Positions 44,713 through 54,839 of a stretch of DNA of 64,000 nucleotides are shown one piece after another. The notes beneath the pieces were generated by a model. That model saw only the letters and a program-made list of their open reading frames with translations. It ran no database searches and was not told the DNA's origin. Both the position numbers and the translations under genes were made by a program. The stretch covers positions 6,244,001 to 6,308,000 of the forward strand of contig CM034414.1 of the NCBI GenBank assembly GCA_019925095.2. Reading direction: 5' to 3'. The DNA is from Dendrolimus kikuchii. Its lineage: Eukaryota; Arthropoda; Insecta; Lepidoptera; Lasiocampidae. Each line of letters begins with the position of its first letter. Position 1 is the first letter of the stretch.

Positions 44713-46263
44713 AAACACTCCGAAAAATTAAGCTTAGACGTATCCGCACTCACACCATCTTGCGCCAAAGCGCCTAAACTGTATGGGTTACCTAAACTTC
44801 ACAAAAACAACATCCCCTTGCGCCCTATAGTTAGCCAGCTTGACTCACCAACATACAGACTGGCACAACATCTCGCGAAGACACTCAACAATCTCCGCGG
44901 CAACACACCCTACCATGTCAAGGATTCCTTCGACTTCATCAGCGCAATTGAAAATTTGACATTGGCTGAGGATGAAGTACTAGTCAGTTTTGATGTCCAG
45001 TCCTTATTTACCAGTTTACCAGTGGAAGACTGCATTGAGATTGTCAAAAGGAAGCTAATAGATAATAACATGCCTGAGGAATATGCAGATCTACTAAAAC
45101 ATTGCCTCACATCTGGCTATTTCGTGTGGGACTACGGCTTCTACGACCAAATCAACGGTGTAGCCATGGGCTCACCGGTGTCTCCTGTCGTAGCTGACAT
45201 TTTTATGGAAGACTTCGAGCAGAAGGCACTGGATACCGCTCCGGCTAAGCCGATGATGTATAAAAGGTACGTAGACGATACTTTTGCCGTCCTCCCAAAC
45301 GATAAAGTCTCTGCATTTCTAGATCATCTCAATTCCATTAGCAGTAATATTAAATTTACTATGGAACTAGAGGCAAATAATAAATTAGCTTTTCTGGATG
45401 TGCTCATCCTAAGGAACCCTGACAATACTCTTGGTCATACGGTGTATAGGAAACCTACCCATACAGATAAATACCTTAATGGTTCGTCTCACCACCATCC
45501 TAGTCAGTTAGCTACCGTGGGCAAATCTTTGTTTCAGAGAGCACGGAAAATTTGTGACGAGAACCACATAGCTGGAGAGCTTCAGCATGTCAAGCGAGTT
45601 CTACAACGCAATCAGCTGAAGACTCCACACCAACGTCACAAAGGCCCCAAACCACCTTCAGTTGAGCAGTGCCCTGCTACCCTACCCTACATCAAGGGGG
45701 TCACAGACAGAATTGGTCACATCCTCAGGCGAGCTTCAATCAAAACATATTTCAAGCCGCAGAAAAAGATTACCCAATTTCTGAGACATGTGAAATGCAA
45801 TATCCCACACCAGGATGCAGGGGTTTACAAGCTTGATTGTGAGTGTGGATTGTCATACATTGGGCAAACAAAGAGGAGCATAAAAACACGAGTAAAAGAA
45901 CACATTGCTGACATGAAACACACAAGGTCTACGAAGTCTGCGATCAGTGAACACACGCTGGATAAACCCAACCACTACATCAGATTCGATAACCCACAAA
46001 TCCTCGCAAAAGAGAATCGTTTCATACCTAGAATGATGCGTGAGGCTATTGAAATCAAAAAACACCCAAATTTCAATAGAGAAGATGGTTGGCAAGTACC
46101 ACCTGTTTGGGATCCAATTATCAAAACTATTAAGACCCAAACCCAGCAAAAACCAGCTGCCAGACCTCAAGACACTGTGAGCTCTTTCTGCGTACAACGG
46201 AACACAAACCAACTTGACTGTATTTTTCCTTCCACCCATTTTAATATTATAGAAAATTATTAG
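44713..46263 (+). CDS. Penelope-like reverse transcriptase with GIY-YIG endonuclease (5' truncated)
   Basis: The frame is open from the A-rich junction at about 44713 to TAG 46261-46263. No ATG occurs in the first part, and the element's 5' end is missing, so the true start is lost. Domain order: PKLYGLPKLHK (conserved before motif A), motif A FDVQSLFTSLP at about 44985-45020, motif B GVAMGSPVSPVVADIFMEDF at about 45160-45220, motif C YVDD at about 45268, and a C-terminal GIY-YIG nuclease. The nuclease shows GVYKLDCECG, then SYIGQTKRSIKTRVKEH near 45853-45900. Reverse transcriptase plus GIY-YIG is the definition of endonuclease-bearing Penelope-like elements, which copy RNA into DNA at nicked targets in the nucleus. 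All key RT residues in the visible part are intact. Confidence 0.92.
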   Translation, partial: KHSEKLSLDVSALTPSCAKAPKLYGLPKLHKNNIPLRPIVSQLDSPTYRLAQHLAKTLNNLRGNTPYHVKDSFDFISAIENLTLAEDEVLVSFDVQSLFTSLPVEDCIEIVKRKLIDNNMPEEYADLLKHCLTSGYFVWDYGFYDQINGVAMGSPVSPVVADIFMEDFEQKALDTAPAKPMMYKRYVDDTFAVLPNDKVSAFLDHLNSISSNIKFTMELEANNKLAFLDVLILRNPDNTLGHTVYRKPTHTDKYLNGSSHHHPSQLATVGKSLFQRARKICDENHIAGELQHVKRVLQRNQLKTPHQRHKGPKPPSVEQCPATLPYIKGVTDRIGHILRRASIKTYFKPQKKITQFLRHVKCNIPHQDAGVYKLDCECGLSYIGQTKRSIKTRVKEHIADMKHTRSTKSAISEHTLDKPNHYIRFDNPQILAKENRFIPRMMREAIEIKKHPNFNREDGWQVPPVWDPIIKTIKTQTQQKPAARPQDTVSSFCVQRNTNQLDCIFPSTHFNIIENY

Positions 46264-46587
46264 AGCTAGGCATGTTTGCTGAAGAGTTTCTTGCGCCGCT
46301 TCTTCTCTTCAAGCCATAACATGTTGCGAAGCGGTAGTAAATAAGATTAGGCTCCCATAGATTAAATAATAACCATAAACAAAATTAAAAATTAAATAAT
46401 TAAAATTAATAAGTTGGCGGTAGGCTAAATAAAACTTTAACAATACTCGTTGACACTTGACATCTTTGTCTTCCGTGATCACGGCCACTGAAAAGTGGCC
46501 AAAACGTCGGAAAACCCAAAATCAAATAAAATTACCGCGCTTAAAACTGTTAAAACATAGTTTTATTATGATAAGGTAAATATAGAT

Positions 46588-46850
46588 GACGGCCTCTGTG
46601 GTTGAGCGGGCTAAGCCTTTGCCGGCGTACCTCACTGCAACGCAGAGGTTCCGGGTTCGATTCCTGGTATAGTAAATTTCGGAAACGTATTTTCTCCGTT
46701 ATTTACTATGGTCTGGGTGTCTGGGATCGGCCCCAGAGTAGTCCGTTGTATATTACCCATAACACAAGCGTAACTTGCTTAACTTGGGGATATACAATGT
46801 GTGTGTTTGTCTGCCGATTATTATTATTATTATTATTATAGATTTTATTT
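46588..46850 (+). repeat. Second tRNA-headed SINE family
   Basis: The head 'ggcctctgtggttgagcggg' followed by 'gggttcgattcctgg' fits pol III A and B boxes of a tRNA-derived promoter. The body 'tgggatcggccccagagtag' to 'acttgcttaacttgggg' recurs at 58683-58885. It ends in (TTA)n. It starts 9 bp after the target duplication of the Penelope insertion. It is not a tRNA gene: acceptor and anticodon stems do not form. Confidence 0.75.
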
Positions 46851-48819
46851 GTGTTTATTTTGGTGTGCAATAAAGTATATTTATTTATCTATCCAGGTAT
46901 CTATGTAGGTGAGACCAAAAGTGGTTATAATCAGACAGCATTATAGCAACCGTTTCTTCAGTCAAACACACACTATTGCAATATGCATGTATGTACACAT
47001 TTAACCACAAGTAAAACTTGCTGGCCTTCATAACTTGCAAGAACTATATGTGAAGTTCTGTTCATTAATTAAGTATATAAATATGATAGTGGCTTTATTG
47101 AACATTTGGTTGCTCCTTCATAATGGCCATAAAGTTAGTTTGGGTATAGCTATATGGGAGGTGAATTGGTTATTAGAATATTTTGAATCTTTTCACATTG
47201 ACTACTGGCTTTCTTTTGTATTTTGATTGGATTTCTCAACTTGGACCTATGATATAAGAGATAATATTTACAAAAAAAATAACATCTCAAGAACTACACA
47301 TTCCCTAGTAATTCCTAGTCATAGGAGTTGCAGAAGAGGTAAGTATCCCCCCTCCATCTCCATCATCATACATTCTAATAGTGAAAGAATTTTTGAAATT
47401 GCTCCAGTAGTTTTTGCATTTATTTGTTACAAAAATACAAATCTTTCCCCTTATATTAGAATATATACTACTATTACTACACTCTTTATATACTTTAAAG
47501 GAGGTTATCAATTGATAGAATGAATAATGAAATCACGAAAACAACCCTTGTTGTCTGTATCAAGGGTGATGGGCAAAAATTTGAAAACAATCAAGCATTT
47601 TTAATAAAGTAAGGTTATGAGAAATCAAAGAACAGAAACACCGAAAATTTTGTGTAAAAATTAATATTCTTTTCACTCTTTATTTACATTTAACATTCAG
47701 AACTCAAAAACTGCACACAACTTAAATTTTATACCAAACACAAAAGGTTCTTGAAATTTCATTTTTAGCTGAATTTATGACAGCACGTAAGTATATGATG
47801 CAAGACCACCGAAATATTATAAAAGAGGACACCACGAGTCTAAAATTAAATGTTTATGTCATACATAATAATATAAATTTAACAAACAAAAATTATGTAA
47901 CTTAAATTACGACATTTTGGTAATTATCACCGGAAGTACATACCATTAAGCGATGTAATTATCGAGTCTGTTAAATGAAATTCTGGCATTATTAGACAAT
48001 AGCTAAATATTACTTCAAAATTAATATAATACGTATTTTTAGAACAAAATTTCAAAACAAGAACATCGGCAAACCCTTAGGAAAAGTTGCAGATTTGACA
48101 GATGTCTATTCAATTCCTTCTGGTTTCAGAAACTCAGCTTTTTTTATAATTTAATGGCCTAGTAACATAGACTTTTATGTCAAGCCTTATTTGAGTCGTT
48201 CATCACACGACTTGATAAACAAATTGTTACTAAATAATAATCTTTGTACTCATTATCATGCATCGTAGAAAGGATTCATAACGATGATTTCAAGATTAAT
48301 GATAGCACAAAGATTATTATAACTTTATTACTTAGAAAAATAAAGTAAAAATATTTACATAGCTTTGTCGTATTTATGAGTATATAAATATACAAAAGTA
48401 ACAGTTTGTTGATCTAGGTTTAAAGTAATGCCATTATTGCTCTATTTATAATTTTTTTTTATAATACCAACTGACCTGACCGCCGTTGTCCTGTCTGAAT
48501 TTCAAGACTCCCTGATCGGGATAAAATCTAGCCTATCTCACATGTCGGAGTAAACTATAGATATTAACAAAATTTCATTAAAATTGATTGAACGGCTCTG
48601 AAAATTAGCGCGAATGAACATCGTGACACGGGATTTTTATATAAAATATAAATGAGATACACACATCTGTACTTGGGGTAACGTATTAACGTTGCCATCC
48701 AACGTAGTGTGTAGCGAGCATTTTGGAAACACACTTGTGTATTTCTAAATATATTTAATATTCCTTGGTATGTACAGCTTTATCTATTATACAATAATTT
48801 AATTTATATATAAACTAAC
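46851..48819. other. AT-rich intronic or intergenic DNA
   Basis: A decayed dispersed repeat lies at about 48470-48660 ('gaccgccgttgtcctgtct', 'atttcattaaaattgattga'). A perfect donor-like word GAG|GTAAGTAT occurs on the plus strand at 47336-47346, with no associated exon recognised. The metaxin-2 first exon may lie here but could not be identified. Confidence 0.35.
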
Positions 48820-49138
48820 CCATTTGAATAAGTTTCGTAATATTATCTCCCACGCATGCAACATTGTTATTTAATAAATTTATCCCAAATGCAAATTCTT
48901 CATCATCAAAAAAATCGAAAGGTCTATCTAATGGTTCAGTTTGTTTGGCCTCTGTTGATAAATTAGATTCTGAATGAATTATATCGATATAATTATTGAA
49001 AATTGTTTCACCAGCTCTACTCGGTGGTGATGATGAACGAGGGGTTGCAACTGGAGAATGGAAAACCCAATCGGAAGATAAGGAAGTCTTGAGTTTTGCT
49101 TCGTTCATTTCTTTGTCCCATAAGTTATAAACACTCAT
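48820..49138 (-). CDS. Possible first exon of gene X
   Basis: The frame starts ATGAGTGTTTAT (MSVYNLWDKEMNEAK) at 49138 and runs 106 codons to a donor ATGG|GTTAGT, leaving in phase 1. The protein is serine/proline-rich (SPVATPRSSSPPSRAGE) then acidic (LDRPFDFFDDEEFAFGIN), a plausible disordered regulatory N-terminus. It shows no resemblance to metaxin-2. An exon of phase 1 to 0 would be needed to link it to 33508. It faces Y14 head to head, 773 bp away. Good codon-like composition and a start in reasonable context support it; its link to the rest of gene X is inferred from shared style and strand only. Confidence 0.55.
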
Positions 49139-49324
49139 TTATAATTTAAAATTTTTGTCGAGAAAAAAATATATTAAAATTCAAAATAGAAGTTTCTACA
49201 TTGACCGCATAGATATAACTTATATAATTATTGACCGTGCTGCCAAAAAACAAAATAAGGTTCTAATCTATTGTCTAAATTATAACCAGTATTTAATTTT
49301 AATGTTTTTTATTTTCCACATATT

Positions 49325-49660
49325 CAAAGTCTCTCAACAGGCTATGGAGCGAGCTATGTTGGTTGTTTCTCTTATGGATAGAATCAGGAATGAGGATATC
49401 TGTAAGAGAAAGAAGGTAACCGCCATAGCTCGCAAAATTAGCAAATTGAAGTGGCAGTGGGCCGGTCATGTCTGTCGCAGGACCGCAACCGTGTCTTAAG
49501 ACCACGTCTCGGCAAACGTAGCGTAGGATGCCCTCCAGTCCGGTGGATTGACGACCTGCGCAAGGTCGTCGCCAGAGGCTGGACGAAGAAGACGGGAGAC
49601 CGGGAAAAACTTAGGGAGGCCTACATCCAGCCGTGGACAGGTACTGGTTGAAGAAGATTT
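49325..49660 (+). pseudogene. RTE-like LINE C-terminal fragment, frameshifted
   Basis: Two overlapping frames read AMERAMLVVSLMDRIRNEDI ... SKLKWQWAGHVCRR and then, after a frameshift and deletion near 49490, LRPRLGKRSVGCPPVRWIDD ... GWTKKTGDR. These are the tail words of RTE-clade retrotransposon proteins (WQWAGHxxRR; GRPPxRWxDDL). It is a dead fragment lying between the start of gene X's first exon and Y14. Confidence 0.8.
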
Positions 49661-49911
49661 AATTTCATGGTATGTCTATCTCTTATATTAGTTGGTTTTC
49701 CTAGGCCTAATTTGTACACAACATTATGAGCCGTCGTTACCAAGTCTTTACATCCTTCTGACGTTGACACGCATCGACGCTTCCTTAAATTCCGTTCTTT
49801 CATCAATGACAATTCGAAAGTGAAGTTGTGTATATTCGTGTAAATAAACGAGAAAACTAGCAAAAATTGTAGAATTTCGTTTAAATTTTAAGTAAAAACG
49901 GTATCTGGAAA
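49661..49911 (+). promoter_or_regulatory. Y14 promoter/5' UTR region, possibly bidirectional
   Basis: This is unique-looking sequence between the LINE fragment and the Y14 start codon, with several CpGs ('gagccgtcgttacc', 'gacacgcatcgacgcttcc'). No TATA box stands at a typical position, as expected for a housekeeping gene. With the start of the 49138 exon on the other strand, the interval may once have been a compact shared promoter now split by the LINE fragment. Confidence 0.35.
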
Positions 49912-49972
49912 ATGGCTGATGTATTGGATATTGAAAACTCCGAAGAATTTGAGGTTGATGAAGATGGAGAAC
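49912..49972 (+). CDS. tsu: RNA-binding protein 8A (Y14), exon 1
   Basis: Y14 is the RNA-binding partner of Mago nashi in the exon junction complex, which marks spliced mRNAs for export, localisation and nonsense-mediated decay. The gene is complete in five exons (61+103+118+114+105 bp) and encodes 166 residues, as expected for insects (about 165). Exon 1 encodes MADVLDIENSEEFEVDEDGE and one base of the next codon; donor GAAC|GTAAGG. The acidic N-terminus is typical. The ATG is the first in frame and has a purine-rich lead (gaaaATGG). Confidence 0.95.
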
Positions 49973-50429
49973 GTAAGGCATTTTTGGACGCGAAAATAGA
50001 ATAATTATTCTATATATAATGCAAGTGTTACGCTTCAATGCTTTAAGCAAACAATCTATTATCACACTCAGTAATTTATTTAATTAGTGTCCGTTTTACA
50101 GTTATTTTCAACAATATATTTCAGACATTTTTAGGTTAGAGTAACCTAAATGTTTTGTTTAGAATGTCGATGAACTAGTTAAAATTACAAACTAGAAAGT
50201 AGTTAAAGAGTTCTGAGCGTTTGCTTGATGCAGTTTTTGCAGGCTTTGACGGACCTAATATATTGCTAATGTATGATTAGTCATTTTAAAAATCAACTTG
50301 CTAAATTTTGAATTTACATACCAGAGCTGATGGACCTCAATTTGTGTTGAAAACATATTTTCTATGTCTAAATATGTATATAGATAAAGCATTGTTTTTA
50401 TTGGTAAATAATGTTACTTTTTTTTCTAG

Positions 50430-50532
50430 AGGGCATTGCCAGGTTGAAAGAAAAAGCGCGAAAACGCAAAGGGCGTGGATTTGGCAGTGAAGTAGCTGGC
50501 GGCGGCGCTTCTGAAAGAGGAAATAGGGGCAG
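50430..50532 (+). CDS. tsu: RNA-binding protein 8A (Y14), exon 2
   Basis: Acceptor TTTTTTCTAG, donor GGCAG|GTACAT. It encodes QGIARLKEKARKRKGRGFGS and a glycine-rich continuation to residue 54. The lysine/arginine-rich KxRKRKGRGFG segment is the conserved nuclear localisation and RNA-contact region just before the RRM. Confidence 0.95.
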
Positions 50533-50651
50533 GTACATATGAAAATATTTAAATAATAATATACTGAAGCACACTGAAAAATGGATTAATGATAATAAAT
50601 CAATTTAAATGCAATTGACTTGAAGTGATTCAATATATCAAACTATTTCAG

Positions 50652-50769
50652 ATATGACAGCCTTGCCCCAGAAGGAGACGGAAACACACCAGGGCCACAG
50701 CGCTCTGTAGAAGGTTGGATATTGTTTGTCAGTAATGTTCATGAGGAAGCACAAGAGGAGGATATACAG
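50652..50769 (+). CDS. tsu: RNA-binding protein 8A (Y14), exon 3
   Basis: Acceptor CTATTTCAG, donor CAG|GTAGTC. It completes an Arg codon and encodes [20 protein letters not shown] and the first strand of the RRM with RNP2 (ILFVSN, residues 79-84), then [11 protein letters not shown]. In Y14 the RRM sheet binds Mago rather than RNA. Confidence 0.96.
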
Positions 50770-51436
50770 GTAGTCTTCATATTTCTAAAAGTCACTAACT
50801 TATTATAATTATTTTTATGCTCAACCAATGTTTTAGGCTACTATAGTAGTTTTGGCAACAACGGAATCTTTCTGTATTCATTATGTCTATCCCTATACTT
50901 ATCTTTGTAGGTTACAGACATTTTTCTCAGAAACGATTTGTACTATATTGCCACTTCCAAGGAATACTACGCCAACTTAATTTTAGGTATTTTCTGTTTT
51001 TAAGGGATAAGCACTCATTAATGTCTTAATATTATAATTCTAAAATTTCATAAAAAATATTAAGAACCAAAAAACTTTTTAGTTTCTCATCATTAATGAG
51101 TGTTTTTCTCTTAAAATAGAAAATAACTAAAATCAAGTTGGTGTAGTGTACCTTAGAAGTGTCGATATGTTTAAAGTTTGACTGAAGTGTGTAATCTATA
51201 TGGCAATATACAACTGAAGGTTCCAAAAAAATAAAAGATATGTTATGGTCCCTTGAAGTATGGTCAGATCTTGAAAAATCATGATTTTATGACATTTTAT
51301 AGTCAATATGTGAGGAGAAGTTTTAAATTCATAAAAGTTGTTTATCCCTGCCCTCCCCTAAAACATGAAAACAGGTCACCTGTCTCATTACCAAACCCTT
51401 CATTGTATGTGGACTCTCATGGACATGTTTGAAGTA

Positions 51437-52183
51437 CAGTAATAAATATCCCACTTTACGCAGGGGATGTGTTGTAGGCAAAAAAGCATCAAGTGAAATT
51501 CATGTATAGTGGGATAAGAAGAAATAACAAGCCAAATAAATAATTAAAGTGCTTTTTTACATGAGAAATAGTTATCTAATGTTTTTTGAGTAGCATTTTT
51601 TTTGCTAAATTCTTTTGTAACAATAATAAATGAGGTTTTATAAACTGAGAAAATTCACACCGTTTTTGGCCATTCCTGCCATATAGGCTATGTTCCACAC
51701 GCGGCTCACAACAACCATGTTCATGACTGCTATTTTTCTTGTTCCACTTGCCTGTAGACATTACAATCATAAACTCTAGTGGAACAGATTATAGAGTGTT
51801 GATGTCATAAACAACGAAATACACAAATGTCATTGGTTAATTTGAAAATCGCGCCTTTTTAATGTCAATCAATAGAGAGAATGAATGCTCTGTGGTCAAC
51901 GCCACTTTGACCCACCTCTTGACATGGGTCATTGTGAGCGCTGTGTGATCGAAAATGATGATGTCATTAGTAACATTTTCGCCAGACTATAACGACCGTG
52001 GTCACCACGTGGAATGGCTGACTGAGCATTTTGGGCATTTTGAGCTACTAAAGGAACGCATCCATAGTGAGCTAATAGACTAATCAACGAATTGGCATAA
52101 AGCAGGGTAAATTAGCGCATTTTAAAAAATCATTTTAGAATGAAACCGTGCTATGCAGTGTTGCATAAAGCAGGGTATTACTG
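51437..52183. mobile_element. pogo/Tigger-type element in Y14 intron 3
   Basis: The ends CAGTAATAAATATCCCACTTTACGCAGGG and the inverted complement of CAGTAATACCCTGCTTTATGC are flanked by TA (51435-51436, 52184-52185). A second inner pair ('gcataaagcagggta' at about 52096 and 52162) suggests a partial duplication of the right end. Interior 51755-52045 is repeated in inverse orientation at 54840-55220, outside the gene. No transposase frame. Confidence 0.65.
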
Positions 52184-52306
52184 TATTTAGACTTCCATAG
52201 GCAAATAGCAGGTGAAGGGTGTTTATTTCCACTACGGAAGTGTTCATTCTGTATTGATCAATGCACACTCGTTCAATGTTTTTATATTTGTCGTCATATC
52301 TTTCAG

Positions 52307-52420
52307 AATCAATTCTCAGAGTTTGGTGAAATCAAGAACATACATTTGAACCTCGACCGGCGTACTGGTTTCCTGAAGGGATATGCCCTCGTTGAATATG
52401 AGACATACAAACAGGCTGCT
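52307..52420 (+). CDS. tsu: RNA-binding protein 8A (Y14), exon 4
   Basis: Acceptor ATATCTTTCAG, donor GCT|GTTAGT. It encodes [20 protein letters not shown] through [18 protein letters not shown], containing RNP1 (KGYALVEY, residues 118-125). These words are nearly invariant between insects and vertebrates. Confidence 0.97.
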
Positions 52421-52586
52421 GTTAGTATATTATAACTTTTTTCTTTTTTTAATGCACTTTTACTTTTTTATTATAATTTTTTTTAATGCCGTAGGTTTTT
52501 GCTGGGAACTTAGGTAGTAATGTTTTGCTGTAATTTTATTTTCAAACAGTATACAGGTCAAAAATAGAGAGCTGTCTTGTAAAGTA

Positions 52587-53535
52587 CAGTGTAAACTCCA
52601 TGTAACGTTACTCTATTTAACGACAAGCTTAGCTTGTCTTCCATACAACAATACACTGTATATAGCATTACACCGACTCTCAATAACGACAAAAATGAAG
52701 TAATAAAAAGTATGTTTAAGTTTTAAGTTGCCAAAATTAGTAAAAACTGCACAGCTGTGTACATTCTTTTATCACTTTATTATCCTAGCCCATAAACTTA
52801 ACTGTCGGCATCATGCATACCCAAATTTCTAAATACTTCCTTTATCACCAAGATGCTTAAATATCGCAAGATATGAATAAAATAAAGGCTCTGAATAGGC
52901 TCTGTTGTCCTTGCCTACCCCGCAAGGGAACTGGCATGAAGTTATGTAATGTAATGAATAAAATAAGTTTAAAAAAACGTGCTACGTAAAAAGGTTAGGG
53001 TAACTTAAATTTTATGTATATTAATATGATAATATACATACATAACTTCACGCCAGTTCCCTCGCGGGGTAGGCACGAACAACAGAGTGCCATTTAGGCT
53101 TATTCTAATGATAATATAAGGAAATGTTATTTATTAATAAAATCTTTTATTGATTATAAAATATATTTTATTCTTAGTTACAATTCTTGAATATGTACAT
53201 TACAATTTTGTGTATGTACATTATTAGTATCATTATTTAATCTAATTATCGAAATACGGCTAGCATTGTCGGTTAGAGTGAAAGAGGAGGAGCCTGCCTA
53301 CCGCTGCCGTATGCGTGAGAGAAAGCGAAGCCAGACAGACTGGCGCCGTAACGCGTTACGTAACGAAGAGGTTGACCCTCCCATAAGAAGTTATCACTTC
53401 AAAATTACAACAAAATTACTGGTGCAGCAAAAGGCGTCAGACAAAAATAACAGACTTCTCTCCATTTAACGACAACTTTCTATAACGCCATAAAATGCAC
53501 AGTCCCTTCAGTGTCGTTATATGGAGTTTACACTG
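52587..53535 (+). mobile_element. pogo/Tigger-type element, family T1, with internal insertions
   Basis: Left end CAGTGTAAACTCCATGTAACG, right end the inverted complement (GTTATATGGAGTTTACACTG), flanked by TA (52585-52586, 53536-53537). It matches 29120-29592 and 62613-63053 at both ends but is 949 bp because of internal inserts: two LINE tails (52905-52950 plus; 53036-53110 minus) and about 250 bp of other sequence. It lies within the last Y14 intron. Confidence 0.85.
53036..53110 (-). mobile_element. RTE-like LINE extreme 3' end
   Basis: The 70-bp minus-strand tail ('tgccta...ccgcgagggaactggc') followed by an ATACAT-type tail, as at 54265-54490. A plus-strand mate is at 52905-52950 ('cttgcctaccccgcaaggga'). 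Confidence 0.7.
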
Positions 53536-53608
53536 TATTTATTTTTATTAACAAAGAATTGTGTTGTAAACACATTATCAAGCATTAACTGTGAATTGTG
53601 ACTTGCAG

Positions 53609-53713
53609 AGTGCTCGCGAAGCGTTGGACGGCGCGGACATACTTGGCCAAGCGATCTCAGTGGACTGGTGCTTTGTCAAGGGGCCCACTAAAGCAACCAA
53701 GAAGCGACGATAG
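53609..53713 (+). CDS. tsu: RNA-binding protein 8A (Y14), exon 5 (terminal)
   Basis: Acceptor GTGACTTGCAG; encodes SAREALDGADILGQAISVDW, CFVKGPTKATKKRR and stop TAG 53711-53713. The DWCFVKGP ending closes the RRM and the short basic tail, here lacking the longer Arg-Ser tail of vertebrate Y14, is usual for insects. Confidence 0.97.
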   Translation, partial: SAREALDGADILGQAISVDWCFVKGPTKATKKRR

Positions 53714-53814
53714 AATTTATTTATATGTGTAAAGTTTACTATAAACATTTTTAAATTAATATAATTATTTTTACTAAATATGGTTGTGGCTATTTTGGGT
53801 TATATTATCCTTTA

Positions 53815-53997
53815 CAAGTCGTGGTAGCGTACGCGTTCCAAACTCAAAGGGCGCGGGTTCGAATTTTGGCCGGAATGCATGCACCACTTAGGCAGTTTTC
53901 TGACCTAATGTGCATAGTGCTACAATTACCATGCGCTAACAACAGTGATGAAACCTGCACATCGAGATAACCGATGAGTCAAACCCGCCAAGCCGAG
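53815..53997 (+). repeat. tRNA-headed SINE, 3' truncated
   Basis: From 'gtcgtggtagcgtacgcg' through 'gcgcgggttcgaattttggcc' (B-box-like) to 'aaacccgccaagccga', about 100 bp after the Y14 stop codon. Confidence 0.8.
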
Positions 53998-54264
53998 TAA
54001 TTGATAGTCGAGCAAACTGAGACAAATTTTATCATATTACAAAACGCTGAAGTCACCTAGACTTTGTACGATTATAGCTAGTTATGATGTCATAATTGTA
54101 ATGAGTCAAATTGCATAATAATTATTGTTTAAAGAGTATTTAAAATTATGTCTATGATGACAATTTAAAAGTAAGATGGTATTTCACTATCTATATTTTT
54201 ATATAATGTTGAAATTTATTGTAACAAACGTCATTTACACAATGACGTGTATAAACTTACATAC

Positions 54265-54820
54265 ATACATACATAGCTTCACGCCAGTTCCCTAGCGGGG
54301 TAGGCACCAACAACAGAGCGCCATTCAGGCTTATTCTTACACACCTCACTCGCTTCTTTGACATTCATAGCTCTTGTCATGCACGATCGTCTGTTCTTAA
54401 GGCTCCTAACATCACCTTCTGCTAGTACATACATACATACATACATACATAACTTCACGCCAGTTCCCTTGCGGGGTAGGCACGAACAACAGAGTGCCAT
54501 TTAGGCTTATTCTTACACACCTCACTTGCCTCTTTGACATTCATAACTCTTGTCATGCAAGCTCGTCTGTTCTTAAGGCTCCTGACATCACCTTCTGCTA
54601 GTACACGATCAATTTGATCATGGAAGGTGTGTCGTGGCCTTCCACGACTTCTGCATCCATCCACTTTTGCATTGTATATCTGTTTAGTCATTCTTTCATC
54701 ATGCATTACTAGTGTAGTTAGTACTTCTGCTAGTGTACGATCAATTTGATCATGGAAGGTGTGTCGTGGTCTTCCACGAGGTCTTCCACGACTTCTGCAC
54801 CCATCCACTTGTGTGTATAA
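54265..54820 (-). mobile_element. Three stacked RTE-like LINE 3' fragments
   Basis: Two near-identical ~170-bp 3' ends (54275-54425 and 54455-54605), each with the (ACAT)n-type tail on its left, are followed by coding scraps to about 54820. The protein words DGCRSRGRPRHTFHDQIDR and AEGDVRSLKNRR occur repeatedly. A further small internal duplication is near 54590-54810 ('gatcaatttgatcatggaagg' twice). All on the minus strand, all dead. Confidence 0.8.
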
Positions 54821-54839
54821 ACTTCAGGACGTATTTAAG

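Larger units (their letters stand above)
43325..46567. mobile_element. Penelope-like element, inverted partial dimer
   Basis: Two copies of one retroelement lie in opposite orientation: a minus arm (about 43352-44679) and a plus copy (about 44700-46567). The arms are nearly identical inverted repeats of about 1.3 kb, joined through the 5' part of the plus copy. The 12-bp word ATGATAAGGTAA flanks the whole unit at 43313-43324 and 46568-46579, so it behaves as one insertion. Both arms keep the same terminal sequence ('gtaggctaaataaaa', 'gatgtcaagtgtcaac' or complements). Inverted or tandem partial copies are a known habit of Penelope-like elements. The few protein differences between arms indicate a recent event. 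It sits on the upstream side of the metaxin-2 exons. Confidence 0.88.

Noticed and set aside
46588..46680. tRNA gene suggested by A- and B-box-like words
   Set aside because: No acceptor or anticodon stem can be formed and the body continues as a repeated SINE (also at 58683-58885).
47281..47346. Possible plus-strand exon ending at a consensus donor GAG|GTAAGTAT
   Set aside because: No partner exon, no protein similarity and several stops nearby; one good donor word is not enough.
42449..49138. Splicing of the MSVYNLW exon (49138-48820) to the metaxin-2 exon at 42555
   Set aside because: The phases fit, but metaxin-2 proteins have only a short leader before EPWP and nothing like this 106-residue serine/acidic segment; a separate short first exon is more likely.
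49621..49863. Minus-strand frame of 80 codons upstream of Y14
   Set aside because: It lies in the Y14 promoter/5' UTR and ends in LINE-derived sequence; no family resemblance.
53266..53469. 67-codon frame within the last Y14 intron
   Set aside because: It lies inside the Tigger-type element with internal insertions and has no features of a protein.
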